Both the position numbers and the translations under genes were made by a program. The notes below the pieces were generated by a model that was given only the letters and a program-made list of their open reading frames with translations, searched no databases and was not told the origin of the DNA. From Plantago ovata (lineage: Eukaryota > Streptophyta > Magnoliopsida > Lamiales > Plantaginaceae), in contig CM051456.1 in NCBI GenBank assembly GCA_028274465.1, positions 112,707,397 to 112,771,396 on the forward strand: DNA of 64,000 nt, written 5' to 3'. Position 1 is the first letter of the stretch, and each line of letters starts with the position of its first letter. Positions 23,792-35,688 of the stretch are shown here, piece after piece.

Positions 23792-24077
23792 TCTCTCTCT
23801 AAATCCTTATACCGAGGTTCAAATCCCTACGGATAAACTCTCTACGCTCATAAAAATTCGTAGTATTACTTACCAGCCTGTGTGCAATTCGCCCCTCAAA
23901 AGCAGGGGAGCATTGGAAATATAATTATAATGAGTAAAACATTTGATGACTCCAAAATTTCATCTGCTTATATGTTAGAAACTCCGTGATTATATAGCAT
24001 CAGAGTTACACTTTTAAAGATCCTGCTAATTTATCATATGGAAATTGTACGTGATATTTATCTTGGGCATTGCTTGC

Positions 24078-24179
24078 AGATTTGGAATCGCCTGTGCACT
24101 TGACATCGAGAGCCAGAAGGGAGCAGGAGAGTGGATATTAGACGAGCAGCAGCAGAAGATCAGAAAGGTTAATGGTTAA
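24078..24179 (+). other. Possible 3' terminal exon of an unidentified gene
   Basis: After a TTGCAG acceptor a short frame reads FGIACALDIESQKGAGEWIL, then a Gln-rich stretch, and stops. It could be the last exon of a gene whose body lies in or before the gap. No family is recognised; it may be chance. Confidence 0.2.
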
Positions 24180-25063
24180 GTTTTTTACCGGTGTTCTGCA
24201 GACCGTTACGATTTACATGGAGGTTGTTGTTGAGCCAACTGAACAGGCCAAAACTCCAGCTCACTCTTGTATGATAAATGCCAGGACCAGCAATATTGCC
24301 TTTCCCCAAAATACTTCTCTTCAGTACTATAGGAAATGTTGTAATCATTCTAGCCTCAGGCCTCAGCTACCTATACCTAACTAGTTCCATAAATCTCATT
24401 TGCTGTATTCATTATACTATTTTTTATTTGCAAAAATTTTTCAGTCTTGAGTCATGAGATCAATGTGTGATGAATGGTCTGATAAAGTCTTTAGAGAAAT
24501 TCTAAATATTTTGACAATTTCATAAATCTCCTGGAGTAATAATGTTTGAAAATTTCTTGAGATTTTAGATGTGCATTTGTTGCCCAAATTGCTTTAATTG
24601 ATGTTAATTAGTATGAAGGAGAAGAAAATATTTAGCAAGGTAGGTTGAAGAACACTATATATGTCCAACATTTCCCAAGTTAAGGTTATTTTACATGTGC
24701 TATTCGCCGGAGAAGAAAGTTGAACTGAATTATAATGAATTTGAACCGAAGACATTGTTAATGCTGTCTTGAGAGTGCATCGACTCTAAAAAACATGTAA
24801 CATTACACGAGACATTACAAGCGTCGATGAAATAACTAAAATTCCAAAATCGAATACTATTTGAAAGCTAAATCCTAACACAGAGTAGTATTTCTCTTCA
24901 GGTTGCTCTGGTGGTACAGCAGAAAATGAATAGAGCAAACACTTTGCCTCCTGTACAAAATGAATCTGAATACTACTAATGCAACAACATTTTGTGTCCT
25001 GCCTGTGAATGAACATTGGCATGTGAATCTACATGGAGAATTGGCTCATTACAGGTTGTATAT

Positions 25064-27163
25064 TTAGGACAAGATCCACGTGAACACAGTTGACCATCCA
25101 GTGATAGCAAGTGCTGCAGCAAGGTAAGTCCATGGAACAGGACAGAACCTCTTCTTGTGCCACATCAAATAGTTGCGTCATCGTACCTGCAGCCATTGTT
25201 ATTATCGTTGTATGATTAGATCAGTTCGAGCTGTTAGATGAGATGGTGACACTAAAGATTCTTGAGCATTTAACGAGCGATAAAACTCTACACATTTGAG
25301 TATGGAGAAGAAAAGTGTACCGATATTCATGGCAGGCGGGAGAGTGAACTGAATCAGGAGCAAAAATGGTAAAGAGGATCCGATGGAAGAAAGCCGAATT
25401 GTGTAGCTGCTTTTACTACAAAAATCCCAACTGCTGGAAGTAGCATGTATCTCACACAGATAACAGCAATCACCTCAACTGTTCTCACTTTCGCCTTGCG
25501 TAATCCTGAATAGACTCAGCACATGTTCATCATTTAGTCACTAGACGGTCTGTGTTCGTGTGCTTGTCCACGCTGTTTGAAAGAGAACAAGTACATACCT
25601 TGTGTGAGGTTGCCTCCTAATATAAGGGTGATGCAAGGAATAGTTCCATCTCTGCAAATTGATTCGTGAATATTAGTCGAGCCAGGGGTAACAGTATACA
25701 TGAACCTAAGGTTCGTGAGACAAGTATTCATCAACCTACCCGAGTAATTGAAGGACTCATCGACCACTCTGAGGGGAGCATTCTCACCGATAATCAGGTT
25801 ATGCAGCCATGAAACTCCCCCAAAAAACAATCCGAAAAACTGAAAATTTCCATTGCCGTACATTCCATAAAATCATTCTTAATACACAACTGCCGAAGCA
25901 TGTTTTCAGCCATAAATGTAAAACAATAACTCACCGCAGCAAGAATTGGAGGTGTTCTTAGCTCCTCGCTGATCTGATGCAACGTTCCACGTATCTGTGT
26001 CCATGCTGATCTCTTCGTCTCAAGCTTCTGAACGTAAACAACTTCAATGTCAAATTTAATTCCAAGTATCATAACAGTTTGTTGTACTGCATCTGCATTC
26101 TATAGTTAACATCGAAGATTTACGTACATGCTCAGTTCCATTAGAAGAAGAGATTTCTCATTGCTTCCATGTCATTGTTGGGCTTCTTCAGAATTCCTCC
26201 TCGTCTGCAAATCATCTCAGCATGTTTAATACCGGCCCTTCGTATCAGGTGGTAAGTATAAGTCCATATGTAGAAGGCACCAAGCTGCATAATTCAAAAG
26301 CCCACACCATGTTATCAAACAGGACACAACAAAGTATCCACAATAAGTTCCGGAGTTCATGATGATGGATCGGTAATTGGCTTACCGCCATTGAGAAAGA
26401 AACGATGATAGGCCAACGGTGGAGCAAACGTTCTTGTCTCCAAATGGATTACCATCCTCCTTGCAGATTGCAGGGATGATTATCAATAAAATGTTTCCCA
26501 AGTTACCTAATCATCCAGTACCAACATTCTGAATCAATTCGAGTATTTAAGTTGCAGAGTTTTAATGAAAATTAGGCAACTTGATACACTCAGACAGATT
26601 GGTTTGTACCTGAGGAACACATAGCGATCATGAGATTGGCCATGTAAGGTTTAGGCCTAACGATTTTTACTGCAATCCATCCGAATATACTTCCGACTAG
26701 AAAGGTAATCCCAATGTTCACAGGCATGAACCACCTGACATATACAAAAAATGTACACAAATCAACATGTTGAAGTAAAAAACATCGAATATTTTCCATA
26801 AATCATTGGAATCTTGATCTCGAATCATACCATGAGATAATGTCCTGGAAGCTGACAGTCTTTGCAAGACTTGAAAACACTAGTGTGAGGAGTGAAGGCC
26901 ACAAACACAATCTGCATTTCCACACACGTTAGTGAGCGCGTTATGTCAAGAAATTCTTGAGAAAGACGATAACAATTACTACAACAACAACAATAACGTG
27001 TTCAAGAAATCGAGCAGACTTTACGTACTTTGTTCATAGACCTCCGTGCATCAGCAGGAAGAAGCTTGAGATAATCAGTAGCCATGAAAACTCCCACTAG
27101 ACTTAACAAGAGAACTTGCACTATTGGCATAGAAGCCACTTTCAACAATGACAAGAACCCCAT
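25064..27163 (-). CDS. PILS: PIN-LIKES (PILS) auxin carrier, ten exons, with several one-base frame breaks
   Basis: PILS proteins are ER membrane carriers that limit nuclear auxin signalling. Exons (minus): 27163-27029 (MGFLSLLKVASMPIVQVLLL start), 26911-26831, 26734-26610 (WFMPVNIGITFLVGSIFGW), 26506-26386 (GNILLIIIPAICKEDGNPFG), 26284-26128 (LGAFYIWTYTYHLIR), 26027-25935, 25839-25740 (WLHNLIIGENAPLRVV), 25651-25599 (GTIPCITLILGGNL), 25505-25321 and 25196-25064 (TMTQLFDVAQEE to a TWILS end). Gene structure and splice sites are complete, but exons 2, 4, 5, 9 and 10 each need single-base corrections to stay in frame; the exon 9 break is a T run one short. The uniform one-base character suggests consensus errors, though decay is possible. 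Confidence 0.85.
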
Positions 27164-29290
27164 TTTTCGTTGTTGTACTTCTCACTCTGAATCAACGTTC
27201 ACTGGCCGGCGTCTAGTGGCTATCGATGCTAAGAAATCATGAAAACAGGAAGATTGAAATGTTAAGACAGAGATATACTAATTACATCACCAAGATATCA
27301 AGAACATGGGTCACAATAACATGCATGATTTTAGGAGTATTTTAACAGGCAAGAACATGTTCGATGTGCCACATAATAATGGTCCTTAAATGAAGGTACA
27401 TTAAATGCCTTATCCCATGATATAGACACTAGAGAAGCATATAAGCATAGAGAGAATCAGCTGTCACACAATAACAAATTAGCAACTCTGTATAAAAGTT
27501 CAAAAACTGTTAGGAGAAACATTCCAGTCAACATTTTCTGTTGCTTCTAGTCTGAAAAAACATGCCTGGTCACGTTTCTGTTCTATCCTCATTGACAAAC
27601 TGGCATTAGCATGTCATGTGATTTATGCATCTTGCCATGTATATATATGATTTAATAATATGAAATCTACAAACTATTCATGGTATATAAAAATTAAAAG
27701 GATTAAAGGGTTTTCCACTCGTGTTCTTGACGAGTGTATAATTTAAAATAAATATGTTACGTGTTAACGCCTAAAATAAGTACCCAACTTATTTTGTGCC
27801 AATATAACAACTTATATGACTAAAGCAAGGTGGTTAAATTAATGTGTTTGATGAATATTTTGAATACAATAGGGGTTGATTAAATGACTCATCATGATTT
27901 GAAAACTCTATTTTATCTAACTTTTCGACTTATTAACTATTCATCATCTTATTATTAGTTTTTAGTCAATTTATGACCATCAAGGTGATGATTAGGTGAC
28001 TCATTTAAAAATTTACTTGTAATTTTTAGATTCATCAACTATTAGTCACCTTCATTAATTAATGTTGCTGCATTTGAAAAACTAAGGAAAGAGATAGAGA
28101 GAGAAAGAAAGAAAGAAAAAAGAAAGAAATAAGTTATTTGCGTGTACAATTATTGTACGTGGATGGGTGCACATAGTAAATGCTGACAACTACTACTGAG
28201 AAGAACCTAGAAAAAAGATAACACAATATGGGCAAAAGAGAATATGATTACCTTGTTTGGTTCGAGTGTAAAAATTCCCCATCTAACACGACTTACCGGA
28301 TGTAAAAGGTGCCCGCCCGTAGCAAGCCACCCCTAAAAAGGGGTCCGCCGGTCAAATTAGTCGCACCTAAAACCACAACAAAACGATGTAAAGCCTCCTC
28401 CCTCCCTGTGCGGCTCTGCAAGGAATGGAAAGAATACTTTGAATCTAAATATAGCAAAATATGAAAATACAGAGTCATACAGCAGGAACTGATATTTAGA
28501 ATTTACAGAAACCGACTTTAATAGGAGTATTTAATATCTATATCTACACCAGAAACTTTAATTAATATTTTATGGATGGGAGAGAAAGAAATTTAAAAAA
28601 GAAAAAGAAAAGTAAATGGAAAAGTTTTGAATGGATTATTATTTATTACATTACCTGAAAAGAAGGAAGATTTTGTTGCAAACCTTAATTTCATATGGGG
28701 TTTAATTAGTTAATGAATTTAAAACTGAGAGAAGGCAAAGATTAATGCATAAATATTAAATAATACTGGGTAATTATCTTACCAGAAAAGAAACCAAGAA
28801 ATCAGAAAAAACTTACCAGAAAAGAAATCAAGCATACAGAAAAAACCTGGAAAAGAATTTTTTTGCATGCAAATATATATATAATCCAGGTGACTTAATA
28901 ATTATTACTAGTAATGATAATGATTGAAGAGAAAACAAAACCAAATTGTCAGCTTTTATTTTTATTTTATTTTTTACAAGTTGTTAGAACATTGAACGGA
29001 TCTCTTTTGAAGTTGCTTCAAGTTGTATTGGCTTACTAATTTGAATGGGTGTCTCATGTCTGTCTACCATTTTTAATACTTCTATATCTAATCCTAATTA
29101 TCGTTTTTCTGATGAAATTAACGGCGTTTAGCATACCAAACAAATTAAGTTAGGTAGGTTTACTACAAATTAAATCAAGAGTTTGGGGCGGAATTATAAA
29201 TCAAAGTTCGGCAAAATTACATGTATATGAGATTATTTTGGAAAGGGGAGGGGACGAATTAACCTTGAAAACTAAAAATATTTTCTATAA
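27164..29290. promoter_or_regulatory. PILS upstream region and intergenic DNA
   Basis: AT-rich. No other gene is recognised. A GA-rich tract (GAGAGAAAGAAAGAAAGAAA) lies at about 28093-28130. 28260-28420 is locally GC-richer with CCACCCCTAAAAAGGGGT, a short palindrome of unknown origin. Confidence 0.4.
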
Positions 29291-29679
29291 AAATTTATTT
29301 TCCTTTTTTTTTTAAACAACAAAAAAGTTCATTAAGTTCAACAAAGTTGTACAAGGTAAGAGGGGTATACCCAATCATGATACAAGATGTATCACTAAAA
29401 TTCAAGTACAAACGATGGTCCAAAAGCTAGCTAAGCTTATCAAATAACAAACGACACGAAACCCAAGGGACTCTAACTATGCTATGATCCCCGAAGCATC
29501 TTAAACCGAAACTTAGACTATAAACCAGTGGCCCCACAAACTCCAGACAAAGTCTGTAATTCGAGATAAAGACGAGCCTACACTCCCATAATTCCCAGGG
29601 CGATGATGCAGCATCACAACCCCCTTCCAACTCATAGGAGCGAAAGCCTAAACAAAACGGTCTCCGTTTGAAATCCACA

Positions 29680-29730
29680 GTGCCCCATTGATTTTTGTTT
29701 TTTTTGAATCAACACGGTGCCCCATTGATT
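29680..29730 (-). mobile_element. Ultra-short 5'-truncated LINE-type insertion with target duplication
   Basis: A 23-base insert (29694-29716) is flanked by a perfect 14-base direct repeat, GTGCCCCATTGATT, at 29680-29693 and 29717-29730. Read on the minus strand it is GTTGATTC followed by an A run, very like the 3' end of the LINE at 34108-34126 (GTTTGATTCTC plus A run). It looks like a retro-insertion truncated to little more than its tail. Confidence 0.6.
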
Positions 29731-29864
29731 CCTTCCTGATTAGTAGAAATAGTAATTATATTATAAAATAATAATTTAATTGAAGATCTATCGTATCGTA
29801 CGTACTACTCCACCTGAGCTAAGCGTGCAAGGTCCTCATATGAAAAAATAATCTCGTTACTTTC

Positions 29865-30032
29865 GAGTAATGGTTGGCTCAATTGGTTAAAGAGAGAAAT
29901 ATTAAACTTTTAATCACAAATTCGAACCCCACGGGAGAAGAATTTGTAACTATGTCTCTTCGGTAGTAATACTAATAAACCAATACGCCTTTCTTCCAAT
30001 TACACGCTTATTATCAAAAAAAAAAAAAAAAA
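29865..30032 (+). mobile_element. tRNA-derived SINE
   Basis: A Pol III A-box-like TGGCTCAATTGG (29874-29885) and B-box-like ATTCGAACCCC (29920-29930) lie 35 bases apart. They are followed by a tRNA-unrelated body and a terminal run of 17 A residues (30016-30032). This layout is diagnostic of tRNA-derived SINEs. Target duplications are not obvious. Confidence 0.75.
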
Positions 30033-30516
30033 TTCACCTTTTCATTTTTACACGGTTTTTAGAAAGAGAATATATTATGTGTATGAGTTTTAAGACTCAT
30101 GATAAAGTTATAATAAAAATTAGAAGAAAAATAAAAGTTAAAAGATAAATAAAATTGATTGTGAAGATGATTGGGACTGGGTTTGTATGATAGGGTTTGA
30201 GACCGTGAGTTGTCAAATTTATTGTAAAGTGACAATTCAGAAGATAGATTAGATTGACTAGATAGATGGATAGACTGAGACAATTCTTTCGACACTTCAC
30301 GAATTCATTTGTGTTTACTTCCTCTCCATCCCCATCGCGCGGTGGGTACTACACTAGCTTAATCGTGCATAATTGCTCACCGCTCACGAGCACCGATGGA
30401 TTTCATGGTGGAAATATAGGATTTGAAAATGGGGTGACGGTTGTATACAAATTGTTTGATAGTAGTTTTTGAGATTTAATTTTTTATTTTTGTAAATTTG
30501 AGAATTTTTAATTAAT

Positions 30517-33500
30517 AGTTAAGGTTGCTCTTATTCCAAATGTAAGAATCCTAATAGAATGACTCAATTTAGATCTATCAATGTCATGTTAAAATTGACT
30601 CTAAAGCCATTACTAATCGCCTAAACCACATATGTCGAACATCATTTCTGAAACTCAATCAACTTTGTGCCTGGAAGATTGATTACTGATAACGTCTTCG
30701 TTGCATATGAAGTTAATCATTTCTTAAGAAGAAACTAAGGGCAAAGATATGTTGATGGCTCTTAAATTGGATATGAGTAAAGCGTATGATAGAGTGGACT
30801 GGTGTTTTTAGAGAAGGTTATGGAAGAGTTGGGTTTGCTGATAGCTTCATTCAGTTGATTATGTTGAGTGTTAAAACTGTTTCACATTCTCTGTTATTTA
30901 ATGGTGTGTCGTTGGAGTCGATTGTGCCGGAGCATGGTATTCGCCAGAGAGATCCTCTTTCTCGTTACTTGTTTCTTTTTATAACTGAGGTAGTTAATGC
31001 TCTAATTCGGGATGCGGAAAGGAGAAATGTGCTACAAGGGGTGGTTGTTGCTCCTGGGGCTCCGAGGATTTCTCACCTGTTATTTGCAGATGATACTTTT
31101 CTTTTTGTCAAGCTACTTCTATGGCTGTTGTAGAAGTTTGTGACATTTTGTTTAAGTATAATCTTGCTTTAGGTTAGAAAATTAACCTGGATAAGTCTAC
31201 TGTGGTTTTCAGTAAGAATACAAGTGAGGCGAGAATTGCTGAAGTTAGAGGTTTACTTCCTGTAAGTGTAAGTGTGATTGATAAGCATGAAAAGTATCTT
31301 GGTCTCCTAACAGTTATGGGTAGGTCTAAGATGGAGGTGTTCAGTTGGCTGAGGGAAAGAGTTTGGAAGAAAGTTCAAGGTTATGATGCTATGTGTCTTT
31401 CCAAAGCTGGAAAAAGGTTCTTATTAAGTCTGTTCTTCAGTCTATCCCGACTTATGTGATGAGTTGCTTTAAGCTTCCTGATTCTTTGCTCTAGGAAATT
31501 GACTCCATTATCGCTACATTTTGGGAAATGGGGGCTCAAGGAAAATTCATTGGGTGCATTGGGATAAGCTTTGTGATTCAAAAAGGGATGGTGGTTTGGG
31601 TTTTCGGGACTTACGATCCTTTAATCTTGCCATATTGAGTAAACAGATTTGGCGTGTTATACATTTTCCTAATGCTTTATTGAGTCGGGTGCTTAAGGCC
31701 AAGTATTTTCCTGCCACTCATATTCTAGACTCTTGTTTTCGTCCTAATGATTCTTTCACTTGGAAGAGTATGTCTGCGGCTTTACATTTGGTCCAACAGG
31801 GTGTCCGCTGGAAGGCTAGTGATGGTCTTTATGTTCATGTGTGGAAAGATGGGTGGATTCCTCGGGATCATGATTTGAAGCCTTTTACTTCTAATTTGCA
31901 TAATTTACAAGATCTTACTATTGCTTCTTTTCATGTGGACGGTGTGTGGGATGTAGGTTTGCTTCGTGCAGTTTTTAGGGAGGAAGATGTGCAGAGAATT
32001 TTACAAATACCTTTACCGACTTGTAGCTTATCGGATGTTCGGATTTGGCATTATATGAAGAACGGTTACTTTTCAGTTCGTTCTGCCTACTGGTTAGCTC
32101 GTTTTCTTGCTAAACAGCAGTATGCACAGAGGAATGGGTGTAGTAGCTTGGCGCGTTGTATGAACTGGACTTGGGTTTGGAAGATAAAACTTCCGAATAA
32201 AGTTAAAGTTTTTCGCTGGCGTTTATATCCAATGCTTTACCTGTTTCTGTTAATCTGTTGCGGAAAGGTTTGTCTGTGGATGATACTTGTCAGTTGTGGT
32301 TGTGAAGCAGAATCGTCACTTCATTTGTTCTGAGGTTGTAATTTTGCACGTCTTGTTTGGCCTTATCAAATCTGTCTCATTCTGTTCTTGCTTCTTCTTT
32401 AATTGATTTAGTGGATTGGATACATGATGTTCGTGCAGGTTTGGGGGCGGAAGAGTTTGATGTTTTTGTGTGCATTGTTGGAGCATTTGGTTTTGTCGGA
32501 ATAAGCTGATTCATGAACATGCTGCGGCTGATGCACAAGAGCTTCTTTGGTTTGTTGTCCAGTTATGGAGCGTTGTAAGGCACCCTAGGGTTTGGCCGCA
32601 ATTCCAATCGCCCCAAACCGACTAGTACATGGCAGGCCCCTGTCCACGGATTTTGGAAGGTAAACTACGATGCCTCACTTCTACTCAAGCAGGTTTTGGG
32701 TGGTTGTCCGGGCAGCAGATGGAGCGGTGGTATATTGGAAACGAGATGTCATCCTTTCATTAAGAGCCCGTTTGGTTGAGTAGGAAAAGGAAATTTTTTG
32801 GTAAAATGCACACCTTTTCCTTGATGGTTGCTAGGAAAACAAAAAAAGAAACTGGTCATTTGGTCTGACCGGCTTTTCTAAACTTCAAACCGAAAACTGG
32901 TTTTTGTCTTTTTATGCCTAAATCTTGAAAATTTTGCCTACTTATTTTTCCGGGGGGGGGGGGGGGGGGCAGGAAAAACGTTTTGGAAAAATTTGGCACA
33001 TTTTCGGATACCATATTGCCCCTTGAATCCAATTTCTTTTCCCCGTAATGCCCATAGAATGGCATGAAATTACTAACGACCATTCCCCCAAAATATATTT
33101 CTTACACGGCAGCTAAGAAGCCCCAGCCGACCATCAAGCTCTACGGCAGCAAACAAATCCACGGCAAGATAGCTCCATCTGAGCTAATGAAGCCCCAGCC
33201 GACCATCAAGCTTACGACCAGCCTGACAGCATCGAGGTGGAGAAGTAATTAATTATGAAACTCACAGCATCAAGAACTCATCACCAGCTACAGATCTTCT
33301 TCTTCCTTTTCTCTTCTTGTTGCTCTGCTTCTTCTTCTCAACCCTTTTCGATTTTGCTCGAACAAGCGGAGAAATACAGAGAAGCTCTCTCTTCTTCTCC
33401 GAATGGTGACGCGTCGCTGAATGTACGGCACGCCGATGACTGAGCCGGCGTTTACTTGGTAAATGGCCTTGACGAGCAGATCGAGGCCATGGCATTTGGA

Positions 33501-34135
33501 GAGGATGGTGGAGTGGGGGGAGGATATGGTGGCGCGTGGGGGCAAGCGAAGGGGGATCCGTCTTCAATCAAACAAAATTATCTTTTCTTTTGTGTGTATT
33601 AGCACAACCAAACATGAAAAGGAAAATTGAATTGAACCAGATTTCCTAGTGACAAATAAGGAACCAAACAAGGAAAAGGCTTCCTTTTCCTACTCCTTTT
33701 CCTAGTTTTGGAGTTGAACCGATTTCCTAGAAAATGCCCCTTTCCTTTCTACTTACAACCAAACGGGCTCTAAGGCTCCAGAAATTGCAGAAACCGTAGC
33801 AGCCAAGTGTGCGCTTACTGTTGTTGTAGAATTGCAATTATCCCATGTTATCATTGAAAGTGATTGTCTTGGTTTGTTGAATCAGCTGAATTCGGCGCTG
33901 CCTCCTTTGTCTGCTGTTGGCTCGTTGATCCAGGAAATGTGGCAATGTCTACTAGTTTTTCGTACTATTCGTTTTGCTTTTGTTAGGCGTAGTGGTAATA
34001 GCTTAGCCCATGCTTTAGCTCAACATGTTGCTGCAGCTGAGAATGGAACGGTTTTACCAATTCGTTTTCATGGCATTGTATGATGTTTCTGATTATTAAT
34101 GAAATTGTTTGATTCTCAAAAAAAAAGTTGAGGTT
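30517..34135 (+). mobile_element. 5'-truncated plant LINE (L1 clade) with nested DNA transposon
   Basis: Degenerate reverse transcriptase starts at about 30527 with an LIPNV-like block. It continues through FVPGRLITDN, KLDMSKAYDRV-like sequence, RQRDPLSRYLF and the catalytic FADD box (LLFADDTFLF, about 31080). Then come the conserved C-terminal region (WDKLCDSKRDGGLGFRDL, 31521-32333), a zinc-knuckle-like part and RNase H (HVIIESDCLGLLNQL, 33832-34083), which is split by a Harbinger-type element. It ends in an A run at 34118-34126. Flanks AGTTAAGGTT (30517-30526) and AGTTGAGGTT (34126-34135) are a 9/10 target duplication. Stops and frameshifts show it is inactive. Confidence 0.85.
32761..33773. 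mobile_element. PIF/Harbinger-type non-autonomous element nested in the LINE
   Basis: The ends GAGCCCGTTTGGTTG (32764-32778) and the perfect inverse CAACCAAACGGGCTC (33756-33770) are flanked by TAA on both sides (32761-32763, 33771-33773). A TAA/TTA target duplication with GRGCCCGTTTGGTT-type ends fits PIF/Harbinger (Tourist-like). Removing the 1007-base element and one TAA makes the LINE RNase H reading continuous. It contains an 18-base G run near 32953 and no transposase. Confidence 0.9.
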
Positions 34136-34470
34136 TTTTTAAGGTAAAAACTTATTTTATTACTGGATTCAAAGTTGATTACAAAATGTGTGATAAATAG
34201 TTTAGCTATACATCAAATCAACACCAAAACAATCTCGAAAGCCCAAACATAATTACAAAGAAATACAAAAGCACCACCGCCGAGACAAATTATATTGGAG
34301 CACAACTGCACAACACACCCATCTTGATGAACTATTTTTGAATCTACGTGAACACGATCTCTCTTCCTTTCCGAGTCAATTATCATTAAAGGACGCATCA
34401 TCCATGCGCATTGTGACGTCTAACGAAGAACGTTGTAGAATATCTAGAGAGATCCATGCATAAAATGTTA

Positions 34471-34716
34471 CTCCCTCCGTCCAAGAACAAATGAAACACT
34501 TCATTTTGTTGACTTTTTCGATAGTCGATTTGATTTTAAATTATGCTCAAATCATATGACAAAAAATTGTTAAAATATTATATTATAAATTAGAATGTTT
34601 ATATTCTCATAATATAAATTTTTTAATTGTTTTTTTTACGATTTGGGATTAATATGAGGTCAGATTGACCCTAAGAAGGTAATAAAATGAAATGTTTCAT
34701 TTGTTCTCGGATGGAG
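34471..34716. mobile_element. Stowaway-like MITE
   Basis: The element runs from CTCCCTCCGTCCAAGAACAA to the inverse TTGTTCTCGGATGGAG, about 246 bases, flanked by TA on each side. Internal arms ATGAAACACTTCATTTTGTT and AAATGAAATGTTTCAT also pair. Confidence 0.85.
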
Positions 34717-35688
34717 TAAGTATAAAACGGAGAGGGGTAATATTCAAAGAGAATGTGCATTCGCTAATATAAACAACAGGAAAAACAAAGGAGTGCCGAA
34801 ATAGAAGGCTGTAGGAAACTGGGAGTTGTTGGATTTATTCTATTTTCGTCTTCTTCTGTTGGAGTTGATATCAGCTACCACTAACACACCCACCTCCCCA
34901 ACAAGAAGACAATTTGCACCAGATCGCCCTAAAAGTCTAAAACTGACACTGAAATGAACTGATTCATCAATTCAAAGCTCATACGTTTGTTTCCAGCCAT
35001 CGTCACAACTCACACGGCGGTGGCTTAGTTTTATTTGCATGTGCTAATTTCTTTTAATTAACTAATTCATTAATTAATGCCAGATAATCTCCTCACGTAA
35101 CTGACATTCAAAATACGTGTAGACATGATCAAAGTCGGCTGCCATGATCAATCCATGAGCAAAAGAGGTACTACTTCCGGATATGAGTCCATGCGTTATG
35201 TTTACTTGTATATGACCTATAATTTTTGCAGTCTTTTTTGGGTTTTATACCATATTCTAATAAATAGTTATGAATATCAAATTATAATTTTTTTAAAACG
35301 GTATAAAATTTATATTTGTTAAATATATTAAATGTATGGTTCAATTTCAAATTAGGTTCATTACAAAATTACTCTTTGGGGCTGAGGATATTAAAACAGT
35401 GTAATATTATTTCCTTCTGATCAAAGTAAGAAAATCTTCAGCAACTGAAACAGAATTGGCCTTAAAAATATCAAACAGGCTCAAGAGCTATAACAATCAC
35501 GTAGTCATCGAAACATATACAACCTGGAATTCAGCCGAGGCCTTCTCTATACAGAACAAAACGCAAAATAACTCGTACTTTGAGCTTGTCACATGACCAA
35601 AAACCAATACTTTGCTTTAGAGCTTCACCTAGAATCAAGATCCACAAACATATCTAATATATAGAAGATTTAAGTGATGACTGATGAC
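34717..35688. other. Intergenic, 3' of the WOX13-like gene
   Basis: No gene is recognised; AT-rich. Confidence 0.5.

Noticed and set aside
29427-29678. 83-codon minus-strand frame (MDFKRRPFCLGF)
   Set aside because: No known family; probably decayed repeat sequence before the short LINE-type insertion.
33262-33567. Overlapping 85-101-codon frames
   Set aside because: Lie inside the non-autonomous Harbinger-type element in a purine-rich tract; no transposase signature.
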